Under the pieces are notes generated by a model. It was not told the origin of the DNA. It saw only the letters and a list, made by a program, of their open reading frames with translations, and ran no database searches. A stretch of 64,000 nt of DNA, taken from positions 868,001 through 932,000 of the forward strand of contig NZ_CP163444.1 in NCBI RefSeq assembly GCF_041053105.1, written 5' to 3'. Both the position numbers and the translations under genes were made by a program. Below, piece after piece: positions 15,560-24,251 of the stretch. This DNA is from Streptomyces sp. R44 (lineage in GTDB: Bacteria > Actinomycetota > Actinomycetes > Streptomycetales > Streptomycetaceae). Every line of letters starts with the position of its first letter. Position 1 is the first letter of the stretch.

Positions 15560-16954
15560 TCAGCCGGACACGGCCGACCCCACGCCCGCGCGCCGGACCG
15601 CGCCCGCCCCCACGAGGACCACGGCCACGACCGCCAGGCCCCAGGGGGCACTGTCGGCCGCGTACGACGGGTCCGCGAACATGCTCGCGGCCACGAGCCC
15701 CAGGAACACGCCCGCCGCGAGGAACCCGGTGCCGGCGGGCATGGCGTCCGCCGTCCGCCAGTCCCTGCGCGGGATCCACAGTCGCAGCAGCTCCGCCGTC
15801 ATCAGCAGCGCCACCAGGCGGCCCGAGACGACGAACCACATCGGCGTCGCGTCCGTCACGCCCGCACCGAACAGCGCGGTCATGGCGAAGAAGGCGACCG
15901 GTACGAGCCAGCCGAGGCCGGCCCGGACGCCGGGCACGGGCAGGGCCTCGGCGGTCGCCGTCGCGGACCCGGACAGCGGCTCCGGCTCCGCCTCCGGTGC
16001 GCGCGGGGCCGGGATCACCGGCGGCGCGGACGGCACCGGACGCAGGGCCCGGGAGCGCGCCCGGCGGTCGCGGAAGCCGAGATCGCCGTACTGCTCGACG
16101 TGGGCGGCCAGTTCGACCCGGAGCGCGAGCAGCCGCTCCGCCATCTCGTCGAACCCGGCCCTGCGGAGCGCGGCCTCCTCCCCCGCCTCGCGCTCGGCGG
16201 CGGCCAGCGTCGCCAGGCGCTCCGCGTGGAGCTGTTCGGCTTCGGCGCGGGCGGCCTCGGCGGTCTTCGGGACCTCGGCGAGCTCCGCCTGGAGGCGGGC
16301 CCGTTCGTTCTCGATGATCTCCTCGATGCGGTGCCGCTCGTCCGGGGGCAGTTCCTTCGGCGCGCGGGCCTCCGCGCGGGCGACGGCGGCTCGCCGCCAC
16401 TCCATGAGGGGCCTGCCGCGGTGCTCGCCGATGCCGTTGATGTGGACCTTGCGGCCCTGGGTGCGGTGGATGTAGAGGACGTCGCCGCCGCGGCCGTTGG
16501 GGGCCTTGCCCCAGCTGACCCTCTGGAAGTCGGCGGCCGTCCTGATGCCCTGTGCCGCGAGGTCGCGGGCGAGTCCGCTGCCGATGCCGTTCACCTCGCT
16601 CGACGTCAGGCGCGTCCCGCGGAGCGAGCGTTCGATCGATTCCCGCCGCAGTACGACGAGCGCCTGGCGTTCGCGTCCGGCGCGCTTCCCGTCGAGGCCG
16701 TTCAGCCGGCCGGTGAGCGACCGCTCGCTCCTGGCCCGCCTCTCGTGGATGCGCTGCACGGCCTTCCCGTGCCGCGCCTGGGCGCGGGTCCGGGCCCCGG
16801 CCTCGCGGTTCAGCCGCCGGCGGTCCGCGAGCTCGAACGGCCTTCGTGCGGCCAGGAGTCGGCGCTGGGCCCCGACCGCCTCGACGAGGCGTCGTCGTTC
16901 GGCACGTATCTCGGCCGGATCGGTGGCCTTGAGGGGCGTGGTGCTGTCGATCAC
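15560..16954 (-). CDS. Coiled-coil protein with helix-hairpin-helix motif and membrane tail
   Basis: A 464-residue protein of unusual layout. The N-terminal 120 residues and the stretch at 215-290 are Arg/Glu/Ala-rich and likely coiled coil. Between them, at about 125-160, lies LTSSEVNGIGSGLARDLAAQGIRTAADFQRV, a helix-hairpin-helix like those that bind DNA non-specifically, followed by GDVLYIHRTQGRKVHINGIGEHRG. The C-terminal 130 residues contain four hydrophobic helices (LVPVAFFAMTALFGAG through LAVVAVVLVGAGAV). A DNA-binding-type motif on a membrane anchor is odd; the HhH may instead bind another partner. The start is GTG 16954 with a poor ribosome site. Similar HhH segments occur in proteins linked to tellurite-type stress modules, but I see no such module here. 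Confidence 0.65.
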   Translation of the reverse strand: MIDSTTPLKATDPAEIRAERRRLVEAVGAQRRLLAARRPFELADRRRLNREAGARTRAQARHGKAVQRIHERRARSERSLTGRLNGLDGKRAGRERQALVVLRRESIERSLRGTRLTSSEVNGIGSGLARDLAAQGIRTAADFQRVSWGKAPNGRGGDVLYIHRTQGRKVHINGIGEHRGRPLMEWRRAAVARAEARAPKELPPDERHRIEEIIENERARLQAELAEVPKTAEAARAEAEQLHAERLATLAAAEREAGEEAALRRAGFDEMAERLLALRVELAAHVEQYGDLGFRDRRARSRALRPVPSAPPVIPAPRAPEAEPEPLSGSATATAEALPVPGVRAGLGWLVPVAFFAMTALFGAGVTDATPMWFVVSGRLVALLMTAELLRLWIPRRDWRTADAMPAGTGFLAAGVFLGLVAASMFADPSYAADSAPWGLAVVAVVLVGAGAVRRAGVGSAVSG

Positions 16955-17070
16955 AGGTGGCTCTTCGGGGACTCGTGAGAACAGGAGGCCTCATTATCGC
17001 CAACCATGCGTCACCGGCCCCGAGGCCATGCGCGGGGGCTGCGGTAGTGTCCCGAGGAACGAGACGACAC

Positions 17071-17087
17071 CGTCCGTATCACGGACG
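17071..17087. promoter_or_regulatory. Inverted repeat upstream of the sulfur leader peptide
   Basis: CGTCCGTATCACGGACG has perfect 7-bp arms and a 3-bp centre, 41 bp before the leader peptide start. It is placed where an operator of the sulfonate operon would lie. No regulator gene is adjacent, so the protein that binds it is unknown. Confidence 0.55.
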
Positions 17088-17127
17088 CGACTTGTGGGCC
17101 CGTGCTCGCCGCGGCAAGGATGCCCGC

Positions 17128-17226
17128 ATGACTCCCGCCCTCGTCTCCCGCCGCCACGTGGATCTTCTGCGTGTCGCGGGGATGCTGTGTCGGTCCGAGT
17201 CGTGTCGCCACGCGGCCTGTTGCTGA
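17128..17226 (+). CDS. Cysteine-rich sulfur leader peptide
   Basis: A 32-residue peptide with a good ribosome site (AAGGA, 7 bases before the ATG). It has the actinobacterial leader pattern S-R-R-H-V-D-L-L-R-V-A near residues 7-17, then Cys at 21, 26, 31 and 32, ending in Ala-Ala-Cys-Cys-stop. Leader peptides with terminal Cys codons are known upstream of sulfur genes in actinobacteria, where ribosome stalling at Cys codons under cysteine shortage allows downstream expression. It lies 183 bp before the sulfonate operon in the same direction. I could not identify a convincing terminator/antiterminator pair in the gap, so the mechanism may be Rho- or translation-based. Confidence 0.8.
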   Translation: MTPALVSRRHVDLLRVAGMLCRSESCRHAACC

Positions 17227-17409
17227 GCCCCTTCCCGGCGTTCCGCACCTCCTCACACCGTCGGCCGTCGTCCTGCGACGCCGGCCGTTCCCGTCGCCGC
17301 CGACACCTCCCACAGCCCTGAACCCACGGGCCTCCCTTCACGCTCCGCGCGCCTGACGGGGTGCCGCGCGCACCCGTCCCGGCTCCGCTCTTCCCCGAGG
17401 TACGTCCGC

Positions 17410-18534
17410 ATGTCCTCTTCCCGTACTCCCGTCCTGCACTGGTTCCTGCCCACCGGCGGCGACGGCCGCGACCCCGGCGGGGTCACCGCCGTCCAGGCCC
17501 GTTCCGCCACCGCGACCCGCCGCGGCGCCGACCTCGGCTATCTGGCGCAGGTGGCCCGCGCGGCCGAACAGGCCGGTTTCGCCCGCCTGCTGACGCCCGT
17601 GGGGCTCGGCTGTGTGGATCCCTGGGTGCTGACCTCCGCCGTCGCGGCGGTGACCGAGCGGATCGGTTTCCTCGTCGCGTTCCGCGCGGGGCTCGCCCAG
17701 CCGACGCTGATCGCGCAGCAGGCGGACACGTTCCGGCGGCTCTTCGGCGAGCGCATCGCCCTGAACGTGGTCACCGGCGGCGACCCGGTGGAGCAGAAGG
17801 CGTACGGCGACCACCTCCCGAAGGACGAGCGGTACGTCAGGACGGGCGAACTCATGGGCGTCGTCCGCGCCTTGCTCGACGGCTCCGACGTCACCCTGAA
17901 CGGGCGTCACGTGCGGGTGGAGGAGGCCCGGCTGACCGCTCCCGTCGTCGGGACTCCCGTCCCCCTCTACTTCGGCGGCGCCTCCCCCGAGGCCGAGGAC
18001 GTCGCGGCGCGCCACGCCGAGGTGCAGCTGCTGTGGGGCGAGCCGCCGGCCGCCGTCGCGGAACGCGTCGCCCGGGTACGGGCCAAGGCCGCGCGGGAGG
18101 GCCGCACCCTGCGCTTCGGCATCCGTCTGCACGTCATCACCCGGGACACCTCGGCCGAGGCCTGGCAGGAGGCCGACCGCATCCTCGCCGGCTTCGACCC
18201 CGAGGCGGTCCGCGCCTCGCAGGAACGGTTCGCCCGTATGGACTCCACCGGCCAGGCCCGGATGACCGCGCTGCACGGCGGCTCCGCGGAGAGCCTGATC
18301 GTCGCGCCCAATCTGTGGGCGGGCATCGGACTCGTCCGCGAGGGCGCCGGGACGGCGCTCGTCGGCTCGCACGACGAGGTCGCGCTGCGGCTCTTCGAGT
18401 ACGGGCAGGCCGGCATCGACGAGTTCGTCCTCTCCGGCTACCCGCACCTCGAAGAGGCCTACCGCGTCGGCGAGGAGGTGGCGCCCCGACTGCGGGCGCT
18501 CACCGGGGCGGCGGCCGCGAAGGCGGCGGCGTGA
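17410..18534 (+). CDS. ssuD: FMNH2-dependent alkanesulfonate monooxygenase
   Basis: A 374-residue bacterial-luciferase-like flavin monooxygenase. It has the SsuD signatures: FLVAFRAGLAQPTLIAQQADTFRRL, NVVTGGDPVEQKAYGDHLPKDERY, GIRLHVITRDTSAEAW, and FVLSGYPHLEEAY near the C-terminus. It should cleave C-S bonds of sulfonates with O2 and reduced FMN, releasing sulfite for cysteine synthesis. No flavin reductase (SsuE) is in the cluster, so reduced flavin must come from elsewhere. Its stop overlaps the permease start as GTGA. The sulfonate ABC transporter genes follow, and the Cys leader precedes it. Confidence 0.9.
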   Translation: MSSSRTPVLHWFLPTGGDGRDPGGVTAVQARSATATRRGADLGYLAQVARAAEQAGFARLLTPVGLGCVDPWVLTSAVAAVTERIGFLVAFRAGLAQPTLIAQQADTFRRLFGERIALNVVTGGDPVEQKAYGDHLPKDERYVRTGELMGVVRALLDGSDVTLNGRHVRVEEARLTAPVVGTPVPLYFGGASPEAEDVAARHAEVQLLWGEPPAAVAERVARVRAKAAREGRTLRFGIRLHVITRDTSAEAWQEADRILAGFDPEAVRASQERFARMDSTGQARMTALHGGSAESLIVAPNLWAGIGLVREGAGTALVGSHDEVALRLFEYGQAGIDEFVLSGYPHLEEAYRVGEEVAPRLRALTGAAAAKAAA

Positions 18535-19430
18535 CCGTCCTCGGCAAGACGAACGCCCCCGCGACCGGCGCCGCGGACGCGACGGGCAGGACCGCCCGCA
18601 CCGTCCCCGCCTCCGCGCGCCCGGCCCGCCGTGCCTGGGCCGGGGTCGCCGCCCTGCGCTGGGCAGCGCTCCGGCTCCTCGCCCTCGTGGTGCTCCTCTC
18701 CGCCTGGCAGGCCGTGGTCTCCGCCGGCGTCTGGCCCCGGGTCCTCGTCCCTTCCCCGGGCGACGTGTGGCAGGCCTTCGTACGGGCGTCGACCGTCCAC
18801 GACGGAGTGCGCGGCATCAGCGACCACCTGCTCGTCGAGCATCTGGCGGTATCCCTGCGCCGGATCGCCATCGGCACGGGCTACGCGGCGCTCGTCGGCA
18901 TCCCCCTGGGGCTGCTGATCGGCGTGGTGAAGCCGCTCGCCGTGGTCCTGGAGCCGGCCGTCACGTTCCTGCGCACGCTGCCCCCGCTGGCGTACCTCTC
19001 CCTGCTGGTCATCTGGTTCGGCATCGACGAGTCCCCGAAGATCTGGCTGCTGCTCATCGCGGCGCTTCCGCCCATCGCGGCGGCCACCGCGGCCGCCGTA
19101 CGGGGGGTCCCCGCCGACCTCGTCGAGGCGGGGCGGGCCCTGGGCGCGGGCCCGGTGGCGCTGCTGGTGTCGATCCGGCTGCCCGCCGCGCTGCCGGAGA
19201 TCCTGACCGGTGTACGGATCGCCGTCGGCATCGCGTACACCTCGGTCGTCGCCGCCGAGACCATCAACGGCGTCCCCGGCATCGGCGGCATGATCCGTGA
19301 CGCCCAGCGCTACAACCAGACCGACCTCGTCATCGCGGGGATCATCGCGATCGGCCTCTCCGGCATCCTCCTCGACGCGCTGTTCAGGGGCCTGGAACGG
19401 GCCGCCGTCCCGTGGCGCGGCCGCGCCTGA
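18531..19430 (+). CDS. ssuC: Sulfonate ABC transporter permease (SsuC/TauC type)
   Basis: A 299-residue permease with about six transmembrane helices after a 35-residue Ala/Arg-rich N-terminus. The loop typical of this importer class, EAGRALGAGPVALLVSIRLPAALPEILTGVRIA, contains the EAA motif that contacts the ATPase. The GTG at 18531 overlaps the ssuD stop and gives the expected family length, although the frame is open much further upstream within ssuD. It would pass sulfonates delivered by the binding protein encoded next. Confidence 0.88.
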   Translation: MTVLGKTNAPATGAADATGRTARTVPASARPARRAWAGVAALRWAALRLLALVVLLSAWQAVVSAGVWPRVLVPSPGDVWQAFVRASTVHDGVRGISDHLLVEHLAVSLRRIAIGTGYAALVGIPLGLLIGVVKPLAVVLEPAVTFLRTLPPLAYLSLLVIWFGIDESPKIWLLLIAALPPIAAATAAAVRGVPADLVEAGRALGAGPVALLVSIRLPAALPEILTGVRIAVGIAYTSVVAAETINGVPGIGGMIRDAQRYNQTDLVIAGIIAIGLSGILLDALFRGLERAAVPWRGRA

Positions 19431-19505
19431 GAACCCCGGACGCCCGAGATCCCCAGACGCCCGAGAACCCACACGAAGACACCTGCTCTCTCCGAAGGAA
19501 CCGTC

Positions 19506-20549
19506 ATGCCCTCGTCCCGCCGCGGCGCCGTCCTGGCCGCCTCCACCACTGCCCTGCTGCTCGCCCTGTCCACCACCGCCTGCGGCACGGGCGCCGACGA
19601 CGCCGAGGGGAAGGGCGGGAAGGTCCGGGTGCGCATCGCGTACCAGGCGATCCCCAACGCCGATCTGGTGGTGAAGAACCAGAAGCTCCTGGAGAAGGCC
19701 CTGCCGGACGCCGAGGTGTCCTGGGTGAGGTTCGACTCGGGCGGCGACGTCAACACCGCCGTGATCGCCGGGTCCGTGGACCTGGGGCTGCTCGGTTCGA
19801 GCCCGGTGACCAAGGGTCTGTCGGCGCCACTGGACATCCCGTACAAGGTGCTGTGGATCCACGATCTGATCGGCGACAACGAGGCCCTCGTCGCCAGGAA
19901 GGACATCGCGTCCGTCGCCGCCCTCAAGGGCCGGAAGATCGCCACGCCCTTCGGATCGACCTCCCACTACTCCCTGCTCGTGGCGCTGGAGTCGGCCGGT
20001 CTGAAGGCCTCCGACGTGACGCTCGTCGACCTGCAGCCGCAGGACGCGCTCGCGGCCTGGCAGCGCGGCGACATCGACGCCGCCTATGTGTGGACGCCGA
20101 GCCTGACCGAGCTGAAGAAGGACGGGAAGGTGCTCGTCACCAGCCGTACGATCGCGGAGCGGGGCAGGCCGACGGCCGACCTGGGGGTGGTCACCGACGC
20201 GTTCGCGGCCAAGCACCCGGAGATCGTCGACGCCTGGCTGAAGGCGGAGGACCAGGCGGTGAAGCTGGCGAAGAGCGACCCCGCGAAGGCGGCCGGCGCC
20301 ATCGGCGCCGAGCTGAACCTCTCCCCCGACGAGGCCCGGAAGCAGCTCGCCGAGCTGGTCCTGCTCACCGCGAAGGAGCAGCAGGGCGCCCCGTACCTCG
20401 GCAGGCCGGGGGCGCCGGGCGCGCTCGCCGCGAACCTGCGCGACGCCGCCGTCTTCCTCAAGGGCCAGAAGGCCATCGACGCGGTGCCGGAGCAGGCCGA
20501 GTTCGCGAAGGCCCTCGCGGTGAAGGAGCTCGCCCGTGTCGCCCGCTGA
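19506..20549 (+). CDS. ssuA: Sulfonate-binding lipoprotein (SsuA/TauA type)
   Basis: A 347-residue substrate-binding protein. The signal peptide carries a lipobox (LSTTAC, lipidated Cys26). The mature part has the periplasmic-binding-protein type 2 pattern: RIAYQAIPNADLVVKNQKLLEKALPDAEV, NTAVIAGSVDLGLLGSSPV, LKGRKIATPFGSTSHYSLLVAL and GDIDAAYVWTPSLTEL. These are typical of aliphatic sulfonate and taurine binders. AAGGAACCGTC precedes the ATG. The 75 bp upstream contain a duplicated GACGCCCGAGA. Taurine and other sulfonates cannot be told apart from the sequence alone. Confidence 0.88.
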   Translation: MPSSRRGAVLAASTTALLLALSTTACGTGADDAEGKGGKVRVRIAYQAIPNADLVVKNQKLLEKALPDAEVSWVRFDSGGDVNTAVIAGSVDLGLLGSSPVTKGLSAPLDIPYKVLWIHDLIGDNEALVARKDIASVAALKGRKIATPFGSTSHYSLLVALESAGLKASDVTLVDLQPQDALAAWQRGDIDAAYVWTPSLTELKKDGKVLVTSRTIAERGRPTADLGVVTDAFAAKHPEIVDAWLKAEDQAVKLAKSDPAKAAGAIGAELNLSPDEARKQLAELVLLTAKEQQGAPYLGRPGAPGALAANLRDAAVFLKGQKAIDAVPEQAEFAKALAVKELARVAR

Positions 20550-21312
20550 CACCGCCGCGCGCCTCGCCGACATCGAGCTCTCGGACGTCGGTGTCCGGTA
20601 CGGGACGGCCAAGGCGCCCGTCGTCGCGGTCGCCGGTGTCTCGCTGGCCGTGGAGCCCGGCGAGTTCGTGGTCCTGGTCGGCCCCTCGGGCTGCGGCAAG
20701 ACGACGCTGCTCCGCCTGGTGGCGGGCTTCGAGCGGCCCGCGACCGGAACCGTGGAGGTGCGCAGGAAGGTCGGCGTCGTCTTCCAGCAGCCGCGTCTCT
20801 TCCCGTGGCGGACGGTGGGCGGGAACCTCGCCTTCGCCCTGGCCCGGCACGGGGTGGCCCGTGCCGGCCGGGCGGCCAGGATCGAGGAGCTGCTCTCCCT
20901 GGTGGGTCTGTCCGGCATGGCGGGACGGCGGACCTGGGAGCTGTCGGGCGGGCAGCAGCAGCGGGTCGCGATCGCGCGGGCGCTGGCGGCGGAGCCCCAG
21001 ATCCTGCTGATGGACGAGCCGTTCGCCGCGCTCGACGCGCTGACCCGCGAGCGTCTTCAGGAGGAGGTGCGCACGCTCGCGGCCACGACCGGCACGACCG
21101 TCCTCTTCGTCACGCACTCCGCCGAGGAGGCCGTCCTCCTCGGCTCCCGGGTCCTGGTGATGGCGGCCGGCCCCGGGCGGGTGGTCGCCGAGGTGCCGGT
21201 GCCCCTCCCCCGTGACGCGGGCACGGATGTCGCCTCGCTGCGCGGCGACCCCGCGTTCGCCGCCCTGCGGGCGGAGCTGGCGGCGGCGACGCGGAGCTCG
21301 GCGGCGTCCTGA
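20536..21312 (+). CDS. ssuB: Sulfonate ABC transporter ATPase (SsuB/TauB type)
   Basis: A 258-residue ATPase with all motifs: Walker A GPSGCGKTT (49-57), Q-loop VVFQQPRLFPW, signature LSGGQQQR, Walker B ILLMDEPF and switch His in FVTHSAEEA. It starts at GTG 20536 inside the end of the binding-protein gene (14-bp overlap), so the pair is translationally coupled. It completes the importer and ends the operon before a TetR gene with its own ribosome site. Confidence 0.9.
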   Translation: MSPADTAARLADIELSDVGVRYGTAKAPVVAVAGVSLAVEPGEFVVLVGPSGCGKTTLLRLVAGFERPATGTVEVRRKVGVVFQQPRLFPWRTVGGNLAFALARHGVARAGRAARIEELLSLVGLSGMAGRRTWELSGGQQQRVAIARALAAEPQILLMDEPFAALDALTRERLQEEVRTLAATTGTTVLFVTHSAEEAVLLGSRVLVMAAGPGRVVAEVPVPLPRDAGTDVASLRGDPAFAALRAELAAATRSSAAS

Positions 21313-21379
21313 CGGGCTCGCGTGCGGCGCGGGGTGCGGAGGCTGCGGTTACCCTGTGCGCCGGACGCGAGGAGGAACC

Positions 21380-21973
21380 ATGGCGCGGATGCCGTCGGCC
21401 GAACGACGCAGGCAGCTGGTCGAGGCGGCGATCAGGGCGATGACCAGGGACGGTGTCGCCCGGACCACCACCCGGTCGATCTGCGCCGAGGCGGGGGTCT
21501 CGCTGAGCGTCTTCCACTACTGCTTCGACTCCAAGCAGGCGCTCCTGGAGGCCGCCATCGAGTCGATCAACGACACCTACGTCGTCCACGTCATGTCGGC
21601 GGTCGAGCCCAGGGCGACCCTGCACGACACGGTCCGGGGCGCCCTCGGCACGTACTGGAAGCACGTCATGGCGCATCCGGCCGAGCACATGCTGACGTAC
21701 GAGCTCACCCAGTACGCCCTGCGCGAGGAGGGGTTCGAGCAGCTGGCGCGGGCGCAGTACGAGCAGTACGTCGCCTCGGGGACCACGCTGATCGAGCAGG
21801 TCTGCGCGGTGTGCGAGGTCGAGCCGAAGGTGCCCGTGGGCCTGCTCGCGCATCTGCTCGCGGCGATGATCGACGGGCTGACCCTTCAGTACCTGGTGCT
21901 TGGCGACGAGCGGACGGCCGCGGCGCTGCTCGACGCGACGGCCGAACAACTGGTCACGCTGATGGGCGGCTGA
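21380..21973 (+). CDS. TetR-family transcriptional regulator
   Basis: A 197-residue regulator with a strong ribosome site (GAGGAGGA). The HTH lies at about 20-55 (DGVARTTTRSICAEAGVSLSVFHYCFDSKQALLEAAI). The C-terminal ligand domain resembles the BetI/TetR_C_6 type, with EHMLTYELTQYALREEGFEQLA. It lies 67 bp after the sulfonate ATPase in the same direction, so it may be co-transcribed, but no dyad is seen nearby and its target is unknown. Confidence 0.85.
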   Translation: MARMPSAERRRQLVEAAIRAMTRDGVARTTTRSICAEAGVSLSVFHYCFDSKQALLEAAIESINDTYVVHVMSAVEPRATLHDTVRGALGTYWKHVMAHPAEHMLTYELTQYALREEGFEQLARAQYEQYVASGTTLIEQVCAVCEVEPKVPVGLLAHLLAAMIDGLTLQYLVLGDERTAAALLDATAEQLVTLMGG

Positions 21974-22114
21974 CACTTCATCAACAGGTCATTTGACCCG
22001 GACTCTTGACTCACTCGGCGATCCTCGCGATCCTCGGGCCGAGCCGCTGTTACCGCAGGAAACATTCGGCGGCCCACGCCCGGTACTCCCCCATGACCGA
22101 AGGCATCGCTGACC

Positions 22115-24184
22115 ATGAATCGACCAACAACGCGCGGAGCGAGCGGGCGGTTCGCCCTCGTCTCGCTCTTCATCGCCCTGGCCACCGTCGTCTTCGGCGC
22201 GGGGCCGGTCCCCGCCGCCGACGCCGGTTCGTGGTGGGACGCCACCTCGCGGCCCGCCCCCGACTCCCAGATCAACGTCACGGGCGCCCCCTTCAAGGGC
22301 ACCGACGCCCAGGGCAAGGTGCGCGGGTTCGTCGACGCGCACAACCACCTGATGTCCAGCGAGGGGTTCGGCGGCCGGATGATCTGCGGGGCGCCGTTCT
22401 CGCAGGCGGGTGTCGCCGACGCCCTCAAGGACTGTCCGGAGCACTATCCGGACGGCTCGGGGGCGCTCTTCGAGCACCTCACCGGTGGTGACAACGGGAA
22501 GCACGACCCGGTCGGCTGGCCCACGTTCAAGGACTGGCCCGCCAACAACTCGCTGAGCCACCAGCAGAACTACTACGCCTGGGTCGAGCGCGCCTGGCGC
22601 GGCGGCCAGCGGGTGCTCGTCAACGACCTGGTGACGAACGGTCTGATCTGCTCGCTCCTGCCCCGGGACCGCAGCTGCGACGAGATGACGGCCATCCGTC
22701 TGGAGGCCCGCAAGACGTACGAGATGCAGGACTACATCGACGGGATGTACGGCGGCCCCGGCAAGGGCTGGTTCCGCATCGTCACCAGCGCCGACCAGGC
22801 CCGCTCGGTGATCAAGGAGGGCAAGCTCGCCGTCGTCCTCGGCGTGGAGACCTCGGAGCCCTTCGGCTGCAAGCAGATCCTCGACATCGCCCAGTGCGGC
22901 CAGGCGGACATCGACAAGGGCCTCGACGAGCTGTACGCGCTCGGCGTGCGCAGCATGTTCCTCTGCCACAAGTTCGACAACGCGCTCTGCGGCGTCCGCT
23001 TCGACAGCGGGACGACGGGCGTGGCGGTCAACATCGGCCAGTTCCTCTCGACGGGCACCTTCTGGACCACCGAGAAGTGCGCGGGCCCGCAGCACGACAA
23101 CCCGATCGGTCTCGCCGCCGCGCCCGCCGCGATGGCCGAGAAGCTGCCGGCGGGGGTGAGCGTCCCCTCGTACGCCTCCGACGCCAAGTGCAACACCCGG
23201 GGGCTGACGCGGCTCGGCGAGTACGCCCTGAAGGGCATGATCCAGCGCGGCATGATGCTGGAGCTCGACCACATGAGCGTCAAGGCCGCCGGTCGGGCGC
23301 TCGACATCCTGGAGTCCCAGGAGTACCCCGGCGTCCTGTCCAGCCACAGCTGGATGGACCTGGACTGGACCGAGCGGCTCTACCGCCTCGGCGGGTTCGC
23401 CGCCTCGTACATGCACAGCGCCGAGGGCTTCGTCGGCGAGGCCTCGCAGAAGGCGGAGCTGCGGAAGAAGTACGGGGTCGGGTTCGGCTACGGCACGGAC
23501 ATGAACGGGGTCGGCGGCTGGCCCGGCCCGGTCGGGCCGGACGCGCCGAACGCGGTCAGGTACCCGTTCCGCAGCTTCGACGGAGGCTCGGTCCTCGACC
23601 GCCAGGTCACCGGCGAGCGCACCTGGGACCTCAACACGGACGGCGCCGCGCACAACGGTCTCGTGCCGGACTGGATCGAGCAGATCCGGCTCACCCCCGG
23701 CGGCCAGGGCGTCGTGGACGAGCTGTCGCACGGAGCGGAGTCGTACCTGACGACGTGGAAGAAGACCGAGGACCACGAGCCGGGTGTGAACCTTGCGGCC
23801 GGGCGGCCGGCGTCGGCCTCGACCACGGAGTGGTGGAACCCCTTCGTGAACTTCTCGCCGGGGCTCACGGTCGACGGCGACACGGGGACCCGCTGGGCGA
23901 GCGAGTGGAAGGACGACCAGTGGCTCCAGGTGGACCTGGGCTCGGTGCGCCCGGTCGGGCGGGTCACGCTCGACTGGGAGCGGGCCTACGCGCGCGGGTA
24001 CCGGATCGAGCTGTCGGAGGACGGCACGACCTGGCGTACCGCCTGGTCCACGGACGCGGGTGACGGTGGCTACGACACGGCGACCTTCGACTCGCAGCCG
24101 GCCCGCTATGTGCGCGTCCACGGCGTGAAGCGCGCCACGGACTGGGGCTACTCGCTCTACGAAGTGGCCGTCAACAGGTCCTGA
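22115..24184 (+). CDS. Secreted amidohydrolase-like enzyme with C-terminal discoidin domain
   Basis: A 689-residue exported protein. A signal peptide (about residues 1-37) precedes a long catalytic region starting with GFVDAHNHLM, whose His-x-His (76 and 78) is the metal-binding start of amidohydrolase-fold enzymes. Later matching elements are LAVVLGVETSEPFGCK, RSMFLCHKFDNALCG, MLELDHMSVKAAG and SSHSWMD, reminiscent of membrane dipeptidase and other metallo-hydrolases. From about residue 560 a discoidin (F5/8 type C, carbohydrate-binding) domain follows: NLAAGRPASAS, DGDTGTRWASEWKDDQWLQVDLGS and YVRVHGVKRATDWGYSLYEV. Eight or more Cys in the catalytic part suggest disulfides. The discoidin domain suggests action on a surface or polysaccharide-bound substrate. 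It ends in a strong terminator. Confidence 0.8.
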   Translation: MNRPTTRGASGRFALVSLFIALATVVFGAGPVPAADAGSWWDATSRPAPDSQINVTGAPFKGTDAQGKVRGFVDAHNHLMSSEGFGGRMICGAPFSQAGVADALKDCPEHYPDGSGALFEHLTGGDNGKHDPVGWPTFKDWPANNSLSHQQNYYAWVERAWRGGQRVLVNDLVTNGLICSLLPRDRSCDEMTAIRLEARKTYEMQDYIDGMYGGPGKGWFRIVTSADQARSVIKEGKLAVVLGVETSEPFGCKQILDIAQCGQADIDKGLDELYALGVRSMFLCHKFDNALCGVRFDSGTTGVAVNIGQFLSTGTFWTTEKCAGPQHDNPIGLAAAPAAMAEKLPAGVSVPSYASDAKCNTRGLTRLGEYALKGMIQRGMMLELDHMSVKAAGRALDILESQEYPGVLSSHSWMDLDWTERLYRLGGFAASYMHSAEGFVGEASQKAELRKKYGVGFGYGTDMNGVGGWPGPVGPDAPNAVRYPFRSFDGGSVLDRQVTGERTWDLNTDGAAHNGLVPDWIEQIRLTPGGQGVVDELSHGAESYLTTWKKTEDHEPGVNLAAGRPASASTTEWWNPFVNFSPGLTVDGDTGTRWASEWKDDQWLQVDLGSVRPVGRVTLDWERAYARGYRIELSEDGTTWRTAWSTDAGDGGYDTATFDSQPARYVRVHGVKRATDWGYSLYEVAVNRS

Positions 24185-24198
24185 GCACAGCGGAACGA

Positions 24199-24237
24199 AG
24201 GGCTGCCGGATCCAGGGACGGATCCGGCAGCCCTTTT
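24199..24237. terminator. Rho-independent terminator, probably bidirectional
   Basis: A perfect 15-bp stem (AGGGCTGCCGGATCC paired with GGATCCGGCAGCCCT) with a 6-base AGGGAC loop ends in TTTT. It lies between the amidohydrolase and the convergent beta-propeller gene. It is the most canonical terminator in the window. Confidence 0.92.
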
Positions 24238-24251
24238 CCGTGTACGGGGCG

